A stretch of 64,000 bases of DNA, taken from the NCBI RefSeq assembly GCF_007830595.1, contig NZ_VLLD01000003.1. One strand, given 5' to 3'. Positions 17,901 through 25,922 of this stretch are shown here, in pieces. A program made the position numbers and the translations under genes. Each line of letters starts with the position of its first letter. Position 1 is the stretch's first letter. The notes below the pieces were generated by a model that saw nothing but the letters and a program-made list of their open reading frames with translations, ran no database searches and had not been told where the DNA came from. The stretch is from Treponema_B putidum (lineage in GTDB: Bacteria > Spirochaetota > Spirochaetia > Treponematales > Treponemataceae).

Positions 17901-20230
17901 GTAAATATAAAAAAATATATATAAAAGCACTTCATGAAAATAAAATAAAATATGTATATGAGGATAACTTTATATTTTATGCCTTAATTGCAAGAATGTA
18001 TCAGGAATTCGGATACAACAATAAAGCAATCGCATATTTAAAAAAAAGCATAAAAATAAAAAAATACCAACCATACAGAAAAATATTTATGGTATATTTT
18101 ATGGTTGAAGCCTTAAGAATTATTAAAAGAGACAAAAACGATATTACTAATTTGATAAAAATTTTTAATTCATATATAGATCCCCAAAAAAATATAGAAT
18201 TAAGTAAAAGAAAATTGACTAAAAATTTATTTGATATCGTTATTACAATGATTATAAAACGTCCTGATCTTGATTTTACACCCCTAATAATACAGATAAT
18301 CAAATTTGATATACCGGGATTATATGATTTTCAAATTTCAGCTATGAATTATTTAAAAACCTATTTTAACCAGGCTGAATTCGAAAAGGTCTTACAAGAA
18401 AACCTGCATCTTATAAAACCTAAAAATCTTATAAACATAACTTTATTTATCAATATGGCGTTAGCTGATTATTATTATGCAGCCGGAATTCAAAGCCTGG
18501 CTATCGTGAATTATTTGGAAATTCAGAATAAAATAGGAATCATAATAAAAAATACACCCGAAAAATATAGAATTAAACTATTTAATAATTGGGAATTAAG
18601 CAGACCATTCGATATAGTTTCCGATTTTATAAAAGGGAAGCCTATAACAAAAGAAAAAAAATATAACAGAAATATAGAAAGCCGCGAATTGGAGGAAATA
18701 TTAAAGCTAAAACATATAAATATAATAAAAAAAGATAAAAAATTTAAAGAAAAATTGATAGAGGACTATCTCAAAAATGAAGGCTATGAACATACTACAT
18801 CAGTTGAAATTATTAATAATTTTACTGACGATTATGAACAAAATATAGCTTGCGCTATGAGATTTTTAGCTTTAAATGTAATTGCCTCATCTTATGAGTT
18901 TTTAGATATAAGTAATCCGGATGAACCTCATTTTGTTTTAAATAATAAAAATGAAGGCGGTGATTTTCAGAAGATATTTGATATTATAACAAAATTCGGG
19001 TATCAGGATATAACTAGAATAGAAAAAATTCTACATAAACCGTGCATGATAATTCCCGTTCATAAAAGAAATTTCGGTGCTAATGATTATAAGGCTTTAG
19101 GTTTTATGATCTTTATATCCGAAAAAGTCATAAATAATTTTTCACATGAGGGAAGGATTTTTTGTAAAAAACATTCTAATATTTTAACAATGCTTGTAGA
19201 AAGAAAAAGTTTTCAACAAGCATCCGATTATGATGTCCTAACCGGTGCTTATACAAGAAAACACTTTGAAATTTTTTTTAAAAATATTATCAAAAAGTTA
19301 TATAACTCCAATTCAAAATTTTCTCTTATTCTATATGACTTAGATAAATTTAAAAATATAAATGACACCTATGGACATCTTGTAGGAGATATAGTCCTTA
19401 AAAAAGTAACACAGACAATTTTAGATTCCTTAAATCATGGCCAGATATTGGGAAGATACGGCGGTGAAGAATTCACTGTGATATTGCCCGATGCCGACTC
19501 ACAAAAAGCATTTAAAACAGCAGAATATTTTAGAAAGAAAATAGAAAAATTGATTTTTACCGAGTTTGACAAGGCCATAACAATAAGCCTTGGGATTGCC
19601 ACATTTCCTGAACATGGAAAAACGATTCAGGAACTTCTTACAAATGCGGATCAAGCCTTATATCGCTCCAAAAATACAGGCAGGAACAAAAGTACAATCT
19701 GGAATTCCTCTATAATCAACACTAAAAGAGATAAAATAAGCCATACAGGTATTGTTATAGTGGATGAATCTTCTTTTAGTGAACACATAACCGCCACAAT
19801 AGAACTGTATGATATATTAAAGCCGACTGTACCGAAAAATGAGCTATCAAAAATGTTACTGACAAAAATAGTTGAATTCTTTGAAGCTGATAGCGGAGCT
19901 ATTATTCTTAGAACTGTAAGAAATAATACACCTGTTTTTAAGATTAATGCTAAAATAGGATTTGAAACCTATCCGATTAATGAAGAACTGGTTCATACGG
20001 TTGCCGAAGACGGTTTGGGTATTTTTCAAGTGGATTGGGACTCAATTGCAAACAGAAACAGCATAACCAATATGCCTGAATGGAATTCCGTGATGATCTC
20101 TCCTATGATAAAAAACGAAAAAATAATAGGTGCAATTTATTTGGCAGCTCCCGAAAAATATTCTAAATTTAATTTAAGTAAATTTAATTTTTTTAAATTT
20201 TTAACGGATATAATATCTGCGAATATATAA
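14912..20230 (+). CDS. Giant signalling protein A: pseudokinase-STAND ATPase-TPR-GAF-GGDEF-GAF
   Basis: Predicted cytoplasmic protein of 1772 aa. Order by eye: protein-kinase-like domain (about 1-270), AAA/STAND-type ATPase with Walker A GTQGTGKT (318-325) and Walker B FIILDDLE (Asp429-Asp430), a helical TPR-like region (about 660-1200), a GAF-like segment (about 1270-1430), a GGDEF domain (about 1437-1600) with active-site GGEEF (1517-1521), and a C-terminal GAF-like domain (about 1625-1772). The kinase lacks catalytic residues: the HRDxKxxN position reads Y141-D-I-F-A-H-D-N148 and DFG reads DIV (164-166). The RxxD inhibitory site expected before GGEEF is absent. The likely output is c-di-GMP; the signal is unknown. 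The gene is very A+T-rich and followed after 12 nt by a paralogue. Confidence 0.88.
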   Translation: MEIINNRYKVIGKINNSIPHVQEFLAVDLWSEDAKINLKVISSLDLSNEEFSFFKENFIIISNIDNHFYLKNYGFSSLYLAYPPLPPSNPDEILYIFTTEHIENGIPVLEFVKQCSMEDILKIIVSVCQCLVHASNKGFEYDIFAHDNVMIVKKKGGFQVRIKDIVSAKLENNSSVRFKEAEDYTGTNENIDTVISFIITLLAGKEININSSSSIAKLKSRYKNLNKNDADIFNILYKIVKKQIQHKNKDEKIKIYTIIQDINKGLGRSYPVDVILPLNSITFRPKLVGMQNEINMLSQAKNEISSGKAKKAVFLIKGTQGTGKTRFLKEAEYRLSLERTNIYSNYNFKNSTSENFWDDFLEKVFFDFYFIHDIEEREKIIKSIKQIKDQQLVGNGKKESENIKFKIFNEAKNVFFKTAGQIPAFIILDDLEFADNFMLDTILYLVTEIIETDRLGLIMSYDETVAPVSNKFENFLKILNAHEKCQVFELKYFSEEETIEMLKNILILKYPPISFGSILYKYTSGCPSFIVEMIKEFVNAGTVYRDVIIGLWFFADKLYTDELKNTIPKSIEETLTNQLNAISVTEKKVYSETSLFQNIFKIEYLYKISSLPQKQIDKIIKKLINRGLITIIKSGGMQNYTITNKIMRNILYERLEPKYKMLQHKKIADILKKEADADINELIWHLEESGNKKALLACYFDIIEHNMKTKNIDAVLKIYEKIPSIITGQNVINRFTILLKIFELYNQMGLKDKEAEIKLLLEENLPKIKNTVLLSYYYNLMVRYEYFYLNDTEIFVYIKKLTGLYEKSSSDIINLRLENAKCFYYHIKQQNNDFKESAYKILEITKSNPEYTNYKAEAYTFLGYFYYRKPDKRTALKYFKKSKKLASLSDNIRTQIIAMHNISLIYWETYPDIEKSIAYIKNVISLAKKYGFLSIEVISMINYARMLAQIQNNYEAYEYAKDAEDKIFTYDMEIFKFACIITLMEITQNLYRYKEFCKYKKIYIKALHENKIKYVYEDNFIFYALIARMYQEFGYNNKAIAYLKKSIKIKKYQPYRKIFMVYFMVEALRIIKRDKNDITNLIKIFNSYIDPQKNIELSKRKLTKNLFDIVITMIIKRPDLDFTPLIIQIIKFDIPGLYDFQISAMNYLKTYFNQAEFEKVLQENLHLIKPKNLINITLFINMALADYYYAAGIQSLAIVNYLEIQNKIGIIIKNTPEKYRIKLFNNWELSRPFDIVSDFIKGKPITKEKKYNRNIESRELEEILKLKHINIIKKDKKFKEKLIEDYLKNEGYEHTTSVEIINNFTDDYEQNIACAMRFLALNVIASSYEFLDISNPDEPHFVLNNKNEGGDFQKIFDIITKFGYQDITRIEKILHKPCMIIPVHKRNFGANDYKALGFMIFISEKVINNFSHEGRIFCKKHSNILTMLVERKSFQQASDYDVLTGAYTRKHFEIFFKNIIKKLYNSNSKFSLILYDLDKFKNINDTYGHLVGDIVLKKVTQTILDSLNHGQILGRYGGEEFTVILPDADSQKAFKTAEYFRKKIEKLIFTEFDKAITISLGIATFPEHGKTIQELLTNADQALYRSKNTGRNKSTIWNSSIINTKRDKISHTGIVIVDESSFSEHITATIELYDILKPTVPKNELSKMLLTKIVEFFEADSGAIILRTVRNNTPVFKINAKIGFETYPINEELVHTVAEDGLGIFQVDWDSIANRNSITNMPEWNSVMISPMIKNEKIIGAIYLAAPEKYSKFNLSKFNFFKFLTDIISANI

Positions 20231-20242
20231 GGAGGGGACTAG

Positions 20243-23200
20243 ATGAAAATATTAAATAACAGGTATAGAATTATTGAAGAGCTCCCTATGGAATTAAAAG
20301 ATAATGTCCGTTTTATTGTTAAAGATTTAATTTCCGATAAGGGAGAACTGCTTGAACTAAGGTTAATATATGCTTCAAATCTGGATGAAGATTTTATGAA
20401 ATTTATCAGAGAAAAATTTACTCTGATAAATCAATTAACGGAAACACTTCATATAAAAAATTATGATTTTACACGATTAGAAAGTATAGATGATAAAACA
20501 GTAAATGAAGATATATACTTATATACAATTGAATATATAGAAAAAAAGGAAGCTGCATTTGACTTCTTACTTGATGCTAAACCGGAAGAAATGATTGAAG
20601 TATTTGCCGCAATATTAAAGGAGTTAAACTATTTAATAACATACGGAATAGTGTATGATAACTTTGATTTAAATAATATATATGTGATAAGGGATAAAGG
20701 CCGAATTTTTATAAGAATAAAAGATATTGTTACCGAAAAAAATCTATATTCACGCCAAATAAGTTTTTTAAAAAATTCCGAGATTCATACATTTACTTAT
20801 AATTATGATATGTTAAAAACAATCATTTTGTCTTTGCTTTTAAAAAGAAATATAATAAAAAATGATGAAAAATATTTTAGAGAATTGCAGCAGACAAAAA
20901 TTCATCAATTAGATAACGAAAATGAAAAACATATTTATTCATGTTTTTTTAAGATATATGATGAAATTAATGCACGAAAAGCTAAAAAAGAAGCATACCC
21001 CCTTTATGAAATAATATCGGATATTAATGACAATATCAATGCCGATTATAATATTTCCACTCCAATAAGTATTGAAAAAAATTGTCAATTTCCTGCCAAT
21101 AGGGAAAAAGAAAAAAAAGAAATATTTTCCATATTATTTAAACAAAAAAAAACTTCCAAAACTGAAAACAAAAATATATTTATAACAGGTGCATTCGGCG
21201 TTGGAAAGACATTTTTCTTATACGAGTTATATTTTTTACTGCTGCTTGAAAAAATTGATGTTTATTATATTCCGAGCCTTGGTGATATGAATGATATTAA
21301 ATTTATTTCTTGTCTTATGAAAAACTTATTTTTAAAAAACTCATCAATTCAAAAAAATTATGAAAAAGAATTAAATACAATTTTTGACACTTTAAAATCT
21401 GAAACGGAAGCTAAAGAAGACATAACAAGGATAAGAGCTCTTAAATATAAACTTATAAACTTGATAACAAAACTAATAATAGAAAACACATCGTCTAAGT
21501 CAATAGTTTTTATTATTGACGATATACACTTGATAAATGAATTTATAACAAAATCAATATTATACATAACAATAGAAAATTCAGATAAAAAAAATATAAT
21601 GCTGATACAATCGGTAAACGAAAGTTTAGTTAACAATAATTCTAATGCAAAAAAACTTATTAAAATACTATCAAATCAGTCGCCTATAAAAAAAATAAAT
21701 CTTCAGAATTTATCTGAGGAAGAAACAGAAATATTGATACGAAACACAATAAATGTAAAAAATATTCCTGAAGTATTATTAAAAAAAATATATTTAAACA
21801 CTTCAGGCAATCCTTTGTTTATTAATGAAACTTTAAAAGAACTTACCATATCCGGAGAATTAAAAAAAGATAATCTAACTGAATTATGTAAACTTTCTGC
21901 CAATTTATCTAATCCATCCATCCCTATACCTATATCTGCAAACATACAGCTAGCCGTAGGAAAGCAAATAAAAGAGCTGGATAAAACCGAATTAAATTTT
22001 TTAAAAGACTTATGTATCTTCAAATCCAGTTTTAAAATACAAACTTTGCCTGAAATTTTAAATGTAACAGCTTCAACAGTAAAAAAATATATACCTAAGT
22101 TCTTAGATCAAAATATCATAAAAAAAATCGCAAAACAGTATGTAGATGAATATGTAATTGTAAATAAAATTTTACAAAAAACTTTATATGATGAACTTGA
22201 TTATTCATACCGAATGGAAATCCATAAAAAAATCATACAAAAAATGAAAAAAATAAAAGTTTTTGATATTTATGAATTTATCTGGCATGCAGAAAAAGCA
22301 GAATTATTTGAAGAAGCGGTAAATTATTGTATAAAATATAAGAATAAAATAAAAAAGCAATGTACTCACATAGCCTATATAGATATATTTGAAAAGATAT
22401 ATTTACTTGTTGCAAATGATGATAATGATAAAAAACTTGATATACTACTTACCCTTGCCGAATCATATCTTGAAAGTGATGATTTAATAGGATGTACAAA
22501 AAAACTGGAGCAAGCCGAAAACATAATAGCAAAATCAAATGTAAATAAAATATATGCAGCTAAAATCTACATAATAAAAGCAACTAAAGAAATTCAATTC
22601 AACTCAAGTCCCGAAAAAATTGCTAAATCGTTAGTTTTAGCCGAAAAATCCGCAGCTGAAGCAAATGATACTTATATAGAATTATCTTTTGATAAGGTCA
22701 GGATAGCATTCTTGCAATATAAACAAAACTATACAGGAGCCATCGAACAAGCAAAAAAAACTATATTAAAATGCGGCAATTTTAAAAAATTTAAGTTAAT
22801 AAAAACAAAAGTGCTGTTGGATATGGCAAATAATCTTTTTTATTCGAGACAATATAAAGATGCTGAAAAAACCTATTTAAAAACTCTTAAAAAAGCAAAG
22901 AAAATAGGTGATACCAATATTCAAGATATAATTTTTAATAATTTAGCTATTATCCAAGAAGATATGTATAGAAACTTTGATGCGGCAATAGCATATTATA
23001 CAAAAATTTTAGAAAATAATAATATATCAGGTAATGAAATTTCGGAAATAACGGCTTTACTTAATCTGGGTATTACCTATTTGCATTTTTTTGATTATGA
23101 TAATGCATATATTTTTTGTGATAAAGCAATAAAAAAAATAATACAAAATTCTTATAACGATAAAATATTTTTTGCTCAGATTTTTCTACATAGCATTTTG

Positions 23201-25552
23201 CTGTCTATGTGTATGTACGATAAAACGGCTGAACTTGAAATGCAAATAGAAAAAATGCTAAAGAATAAGAATATATCAAAAGCTCCTTCTCATATAGATG
23301 TTTTTAAACAAACAAGATTTGTTTTTTACTATGTAATTGGAAATTTTGAAGCAGCAAATGATGTTCAAGATAAAAATATAGATTTAAAAAATAAATTTAA
23401 AGATATTGAAGACGCTTTTTTATCATTATGTATCAATCTGAATAAAATTGCGCAAGGTAAAGTGAATTCAACGGAAGAGTTGGAAGATAATCTTAGAAAA
23501 ATAATTTCGAATCCGTTTTTTTTAGATAATATATATCTTTTGTTTTATGAGCTTATTTATTGTTTAAGAAAAATTATTGTCTTCCGGTGTGACATTGATT
23601 TTAAAAATATAGTCAAAATGGTACTTGAAATAAAATGCAGCAGCGATTATCCTCTAATAAAAGCGCCCCTATTGTTTTTACAAGCATATCTGGATCCTGA
23701 AAATTCCGAAAAAAAGCTCCTAGAAGCACAGTCTTTAATTGAAAACAAATATATGCTGGATATAAATATAGATATAAACATAAAACTGGGATTGATCTAT
23801 CTTAAAAAAAATAATATTAACATGGCAATGATTAATTTTGTTGAGGCGCAAAAACTAATAGATATTTTCCTAAAAAAAATACCTCCAAAATTCAGAAAAA
23901 ACTATTTTAATACTCACCACTACGGACTGCCTTCATTAATAATATATGATTACATTAACAAAGATATGAAGCCTGATTATATAAAATTTATTGATGCATT
24001 ATCATATGAACGGACAAAAAAACTTTTATTGAAAAATAGCATTGAAAAACTAAAAAATAATCCGGCATTTATTTTAAACATTATAACACAAACAAAACAA
24101 ACCACCATATTTAAAAATAAATCGATTGACAATATAATAGAAAAATTTACAGACGATTTTTTACAAAACATAAAAATTCTTTTAAGTTTTACAGCTTTAA
24201 ACCTCCTTGCAAATTCGGCTGATGTACTTATAACTGCAAATGAAGGTAAAATAAAATCTTTATTTAATTTCGGTCAAAATAAAACTATAGAAAAAATTGC
24301 ACAGTTAATAGAGTCATCTACATACAAACCGGAAAATATCAAAACAGACGGCGAAATTTTATCGCACCTTGTTATTCCAATAAATTACCACAGTCATAAG
24401 CAAACAGAAAGTACCTTAACGGGTTATTTGGTTTTTATATCAAACAAAGAAATAAATAATTTTGGTAATTTTGGAGTCAGTTTTTGTCTTAGCATCGAAA
24501 ACATATTTGCATTTTTAATAGAAAGTTATAAGGTCCAACAAGAAGCTGCTACAGATAAACTAACATCGGCAATAACCAGAAAATACACTGAAAATGCATT
24601 GAACAATCTTTTAGCGGTTTCCAAAATAAAGAATACCGGCCTTGCTATTCTAATGTACGATCTGGATAAATTTAAAAAAATAAACGACACTTTCGGCCAT
24701 CAAACAGGCGATACGGTCTTAAAAGCTATAGCTAAAACCGTATTAAGCATATTAAAAAAAGGACAAATATTAGGGCGTGTGGGTGGAGAGGAATTTCTTG
24801 TTCTGCTGCCAGATACCGAAGAAGAACAAGCTTTGATAATTGCAGAAAAAATAAGAAAACAGGTAGAAGCATTGAATTTTGATGATCCGGCTGTTAGGAT
24901 AACTGTCAGTATAGGTGTGGCCGTTTTTCCAAAACACGGCAGAACAAAAAAAGACCTATTATCAAAAGTAGATCAAGCATTATATGAAGCAAAAAATCGA
25001 GGCAGAAATCAAACTGCCGTATGGAAAGAAAGCCTTGTGCCCGGTAAAAAAAAGGTAGACAGACTTGCAGGGATATTAACCGGAAACTCTCTAAATGATA
25101 CAAAAAACATTCTAAGTTTTATCGATACCGCTTCACTTATCCGGCGTTCTATACCAAAAACAAAAAAACTTGAGATCTGCCTTGAAAAGATAATTGATGC
25201 TGTGTGTGCCGACTCAGGAATTTTTGTCTATCCTGTTAAGAAAATGACGTCCAAAACTATCTTTAAATATAAGCCTGTTTCAAAGCCTAAATTCCCCATA
25301 AATAAGAATTTCATAGCTGAAGTTATATCCGAAAAAAAAGAACTGTGCAAAATCGACTGGGAAAATATTTCAGGAAAAAGTGAGATCACAGGAATTCCTA
25401 ACTGGAATTCGACTATTCTTGTTCCGGTTATTTTAAAAGGAGAAATAAAAGCCGTTATTTATCTTGTAGTTGAAATCAGAAAAAGGGAATTCAGTACTGA
25501 AGACCTTAATTTGGTAAATATGTTTGCAAGCTTGATAGCCCCGTTTTTTTAG
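20243..25552 (+). CDS. Giant signalling protein B: paralogue with the same architecture
   Basis: 1769 aa, co-linear with the preceding protein over its full length. It starts after a GGAGG site (about 20232-20236), 12 nt from the previous stop, so the pair is an operon. Pseudokinase: the HRD site reads Y138-D-N-F-D-L-N-N145 and DFG reads DIV (161-163). ATPase: Walker A GAFGVGKT (316-323), Walker B FIIDD (Asp426-Asp427). GGDEF active site GGEEF at 1514-1518, again without an upstream RxxD. The C-terminal GAF-like domain shares the motif D-W-E-N/S then W-N-S with protein A. Divergence is greatest in the TPR region, which suggests different partners or signals. Confidence 0.88.
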   Translation: MKILNNRYRIIEELPMELKDNVRFIVKDLISDKGELLELRLIYASNLDEDFMKFIREKFTLINQLTETLHIKNYDFTRLESIDDKTVNEDIYLYTIEYIEKKEAAFDFLLDAKPEEMIEVFAAILKELNYLITYGIVYDNFDLNNIYVIRDKGRIFIRIKDIVTEKNLYSRQISFLKNSEIHTFTYNYDMLKTIILSLLLKRNIIKNDEKYFRELQQTKIHQLDNENEKHIYSCFFKIYDEINARKAKKEAYPLYEIISDINDNINADYNISTPISIEKNCQFPANREKEKKEIFSILFKQKKTSKTENKNIFITGAFGVGKTFFLYELYFLLLLEKIDVYYIPSLGDMNDIKFISCLMKNLFLKNSSIQKNYEKELNTIFDTLKSETEAKEDITRIRALKYKLINLITKLIIENTSSKSIVFIIDDIHLINEFITKSILYITIENSDKKNIMLIQSVNESLVNNNSNAKKLIKILSNQSPIKKINLQNLSEEETEILIRNTINVKNIPEVLLKKIYLNTSGNPLFINETLKELTISGELKKDNLTELCKLSANLSNPSIPIPISANIQLAVGKQIKELDKTELNFLKDLCIFKSSFKIQTLPEILNVTASTVKKYIPKFLDQNIIKKIAKQYVDEYVIVNKILQKTLYDELDYSYRMEIHKKIIQKMKKIKVFDIYEFIWHAEKAELFEEAVNYCIKYKNKIKKQCTHIAYIDIFEKIYLLVANDDNDKKLDILLTLAESYLESDDLIGCTKKLEQAENIIAKSNVNKIYAAKIYIIKATKEIQFNSSPEKIAKSLVLAEKSAAEANDTYIELSFDKVRIAFLQYKQNYTGAIEQAKKTILKCGNFKKFKLIKTKVLLDMANNLFYSRQYKDAEKTYLKTLKKAKKIGDTNIQDIIFNNLAIIQEDMYRNFDAAIAYYTKILENNNISGNEISEITALLNLGITYLHFFDYDNAYIFCDKAIKKIIQNSYNDKIFFAQIFLHSILLSMCMYDKTAELEMQIEKMLKNKNISKAPSHIDVFKQTRFVFYYVIGNFEAANDVQDKNIDLKNKFKDIEDAFLSLCINLNKIAQGKVNSTEELEDNLRKIISNPFFLDNIYLLFYELIYCLRKIIVFRCDIDFKNIVKMVLEIKCSSDYPLIKAPLLFLQAYLDPENSEKKLLEAQSLIENKYMLDINIDINIKLGLIYLKKNNINMAMINFVEAQKLIDIFLKKIPPKFRKNYFNTHHYGLPSLIIYDYINKDMKPDYIKFIDALSYERTKKLLLKNSIEKLKNNPAFILNIITQTKQTTIFKNKSIDNIIEKFTDDFLQNIKILLSFTALNLLANSADVLITANEGKIKSLFNFGQNKTIEKIAQLIESSTYKPENIKTDGEILSHLVIPINYHSHKQTESTLTGYLVFISNKEINNFGNFGVSFCLSIENIFAFLIESYKVQQEAATDKLTSAITRKYTENALNNLLAVSKIKNTGLAILMYDLDKFKKINDTFGHQTGDTVLKAIAKTVLSILKKGQILGRVGGEEFLVLLPDTEEEQALIIAEKIRKQVEALNFDDPAVRITVSIGVAVFPKHGRTKKDLLSKVDQALYEAKNRGRNQTAVWKESLVPGKKKVDRLAGILTGNSLNDTKNILSFIDTASLIRRSIPKTKKLEICLEKIIDAVCADSGIFVYPVKKMTSKTIFKYKPVSKPKFPINKNFIAEVISEKKELCKIDWENISGKSEITGIPNWNSTILVPVILKGEIKAVIYLVVEIRKREFSTEDLNLVNMFASLIAPFF

Positions 25553-25590
25553 TAAGACAATTGATTAAGAATCGATTAATATCGGTAATA

Positions 25591-25662
25591 TCGGGCAGGG
25601 GGGATTTGAACCCCCGACTTCTTGGTCCCGAACCAAGCGCGCTACCCCTGCGCTACTGCCCG
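25591..25662 (-). tRNA. tRNA-Pro (anticodon CGG)
   Basis: Acceptor arms CGGGCAG and CTGCCCG pair perfectly, discriminator A. D arm GCGC/GCGC, anticodon stem CTTGG/CCAAG with loop TTCGGGA giving CGG, T arm GGGGG/CCCCC. CCA is not encoded. The gene lies downstream of the tRNA-Asp terminator, and I see no strong promoter of its own. Confidence 0.95.
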
Positions 25663-25685
25663 TAAATAAAAGGAGATACAAAATA

Positions 25686-25717
25686 AAAAAGCTCACCACT
25701 AAGGCGGTGAGCTTTTT
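25686..25717 (-). terminator. Terminator between tRNA-Asp and tRNA-Pro
   Basis: Perfect 7-bp stem GCTCACC / GGTGAGC (25691-25697 with 25706-25712), flanked by A and T runs, so it can work in both directions. In the tRNA direction it follows tRNA-Asp directly and precedes tRNA-Pro. Confidence 0.8.
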
Positions 25718-25792
25718 CGGGAGCGACGGGGCTCGAACCCGCGATCTCCGGCGTGACAGGCCAGCGCGATAAACCAGCTTCGCTACGCCCCC
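25718..25792 (-). tRNA. tRNA-Asp (anticodon GTC)
   Basis: Acceptor arms GGGGGCG and CGCTCCC (one G-U), discriminator G as expected for Asp. Anticodon loop CTGTCAC gives GTC. T arm CGGGTTCGAGCCCCG-like. CCA is not encoded. Confidence 0.95.
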
Positions 25793-25805
25793 ATAAGGTT
25801 CGGCT

Positions 25806-25834
25806 ATTCTATCAAAAATAAAAAAAAATGTCAA
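25806..25834 (-). promoter_or_regulatory. Promoter of tRNA-Asp
   Basis: Minus strand TTGACA (25829-25834), 17-nt spacer, TAGAAT (25806-25811). The tRNA begins 13 nt beyond. Divergent from the dipeptidase promoter. Confidence 0.8.
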
Positions 25835-25851
25835 TACTTTTTAATAAAATC

Positions 25852-25880
25852 TTGCAAAAATATCTTTTTTAGGGTATAGT
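25852..25880 (+). promoter_or_regulatory. Promoter of the C69 dipeptidase
   Basis: TTGCAA (25852-25857), 17-nt spacer, TATAGT (25875-25880), about 42 nt before the ATG. Confidence 0.7.
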
Positions 25881-25922
25881 CTTATTTATAAAAAAGATAA
25901 ACTTAGAATATGAGGAAAAAAT

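Noticed and set aside
25553..25900. Genomic island attachment site at the tRNA-Pro/tRNA-Asp genes
   Set aside because: No copy of the tRNA 3' end at the far side (near 14800) and no integrase gene.
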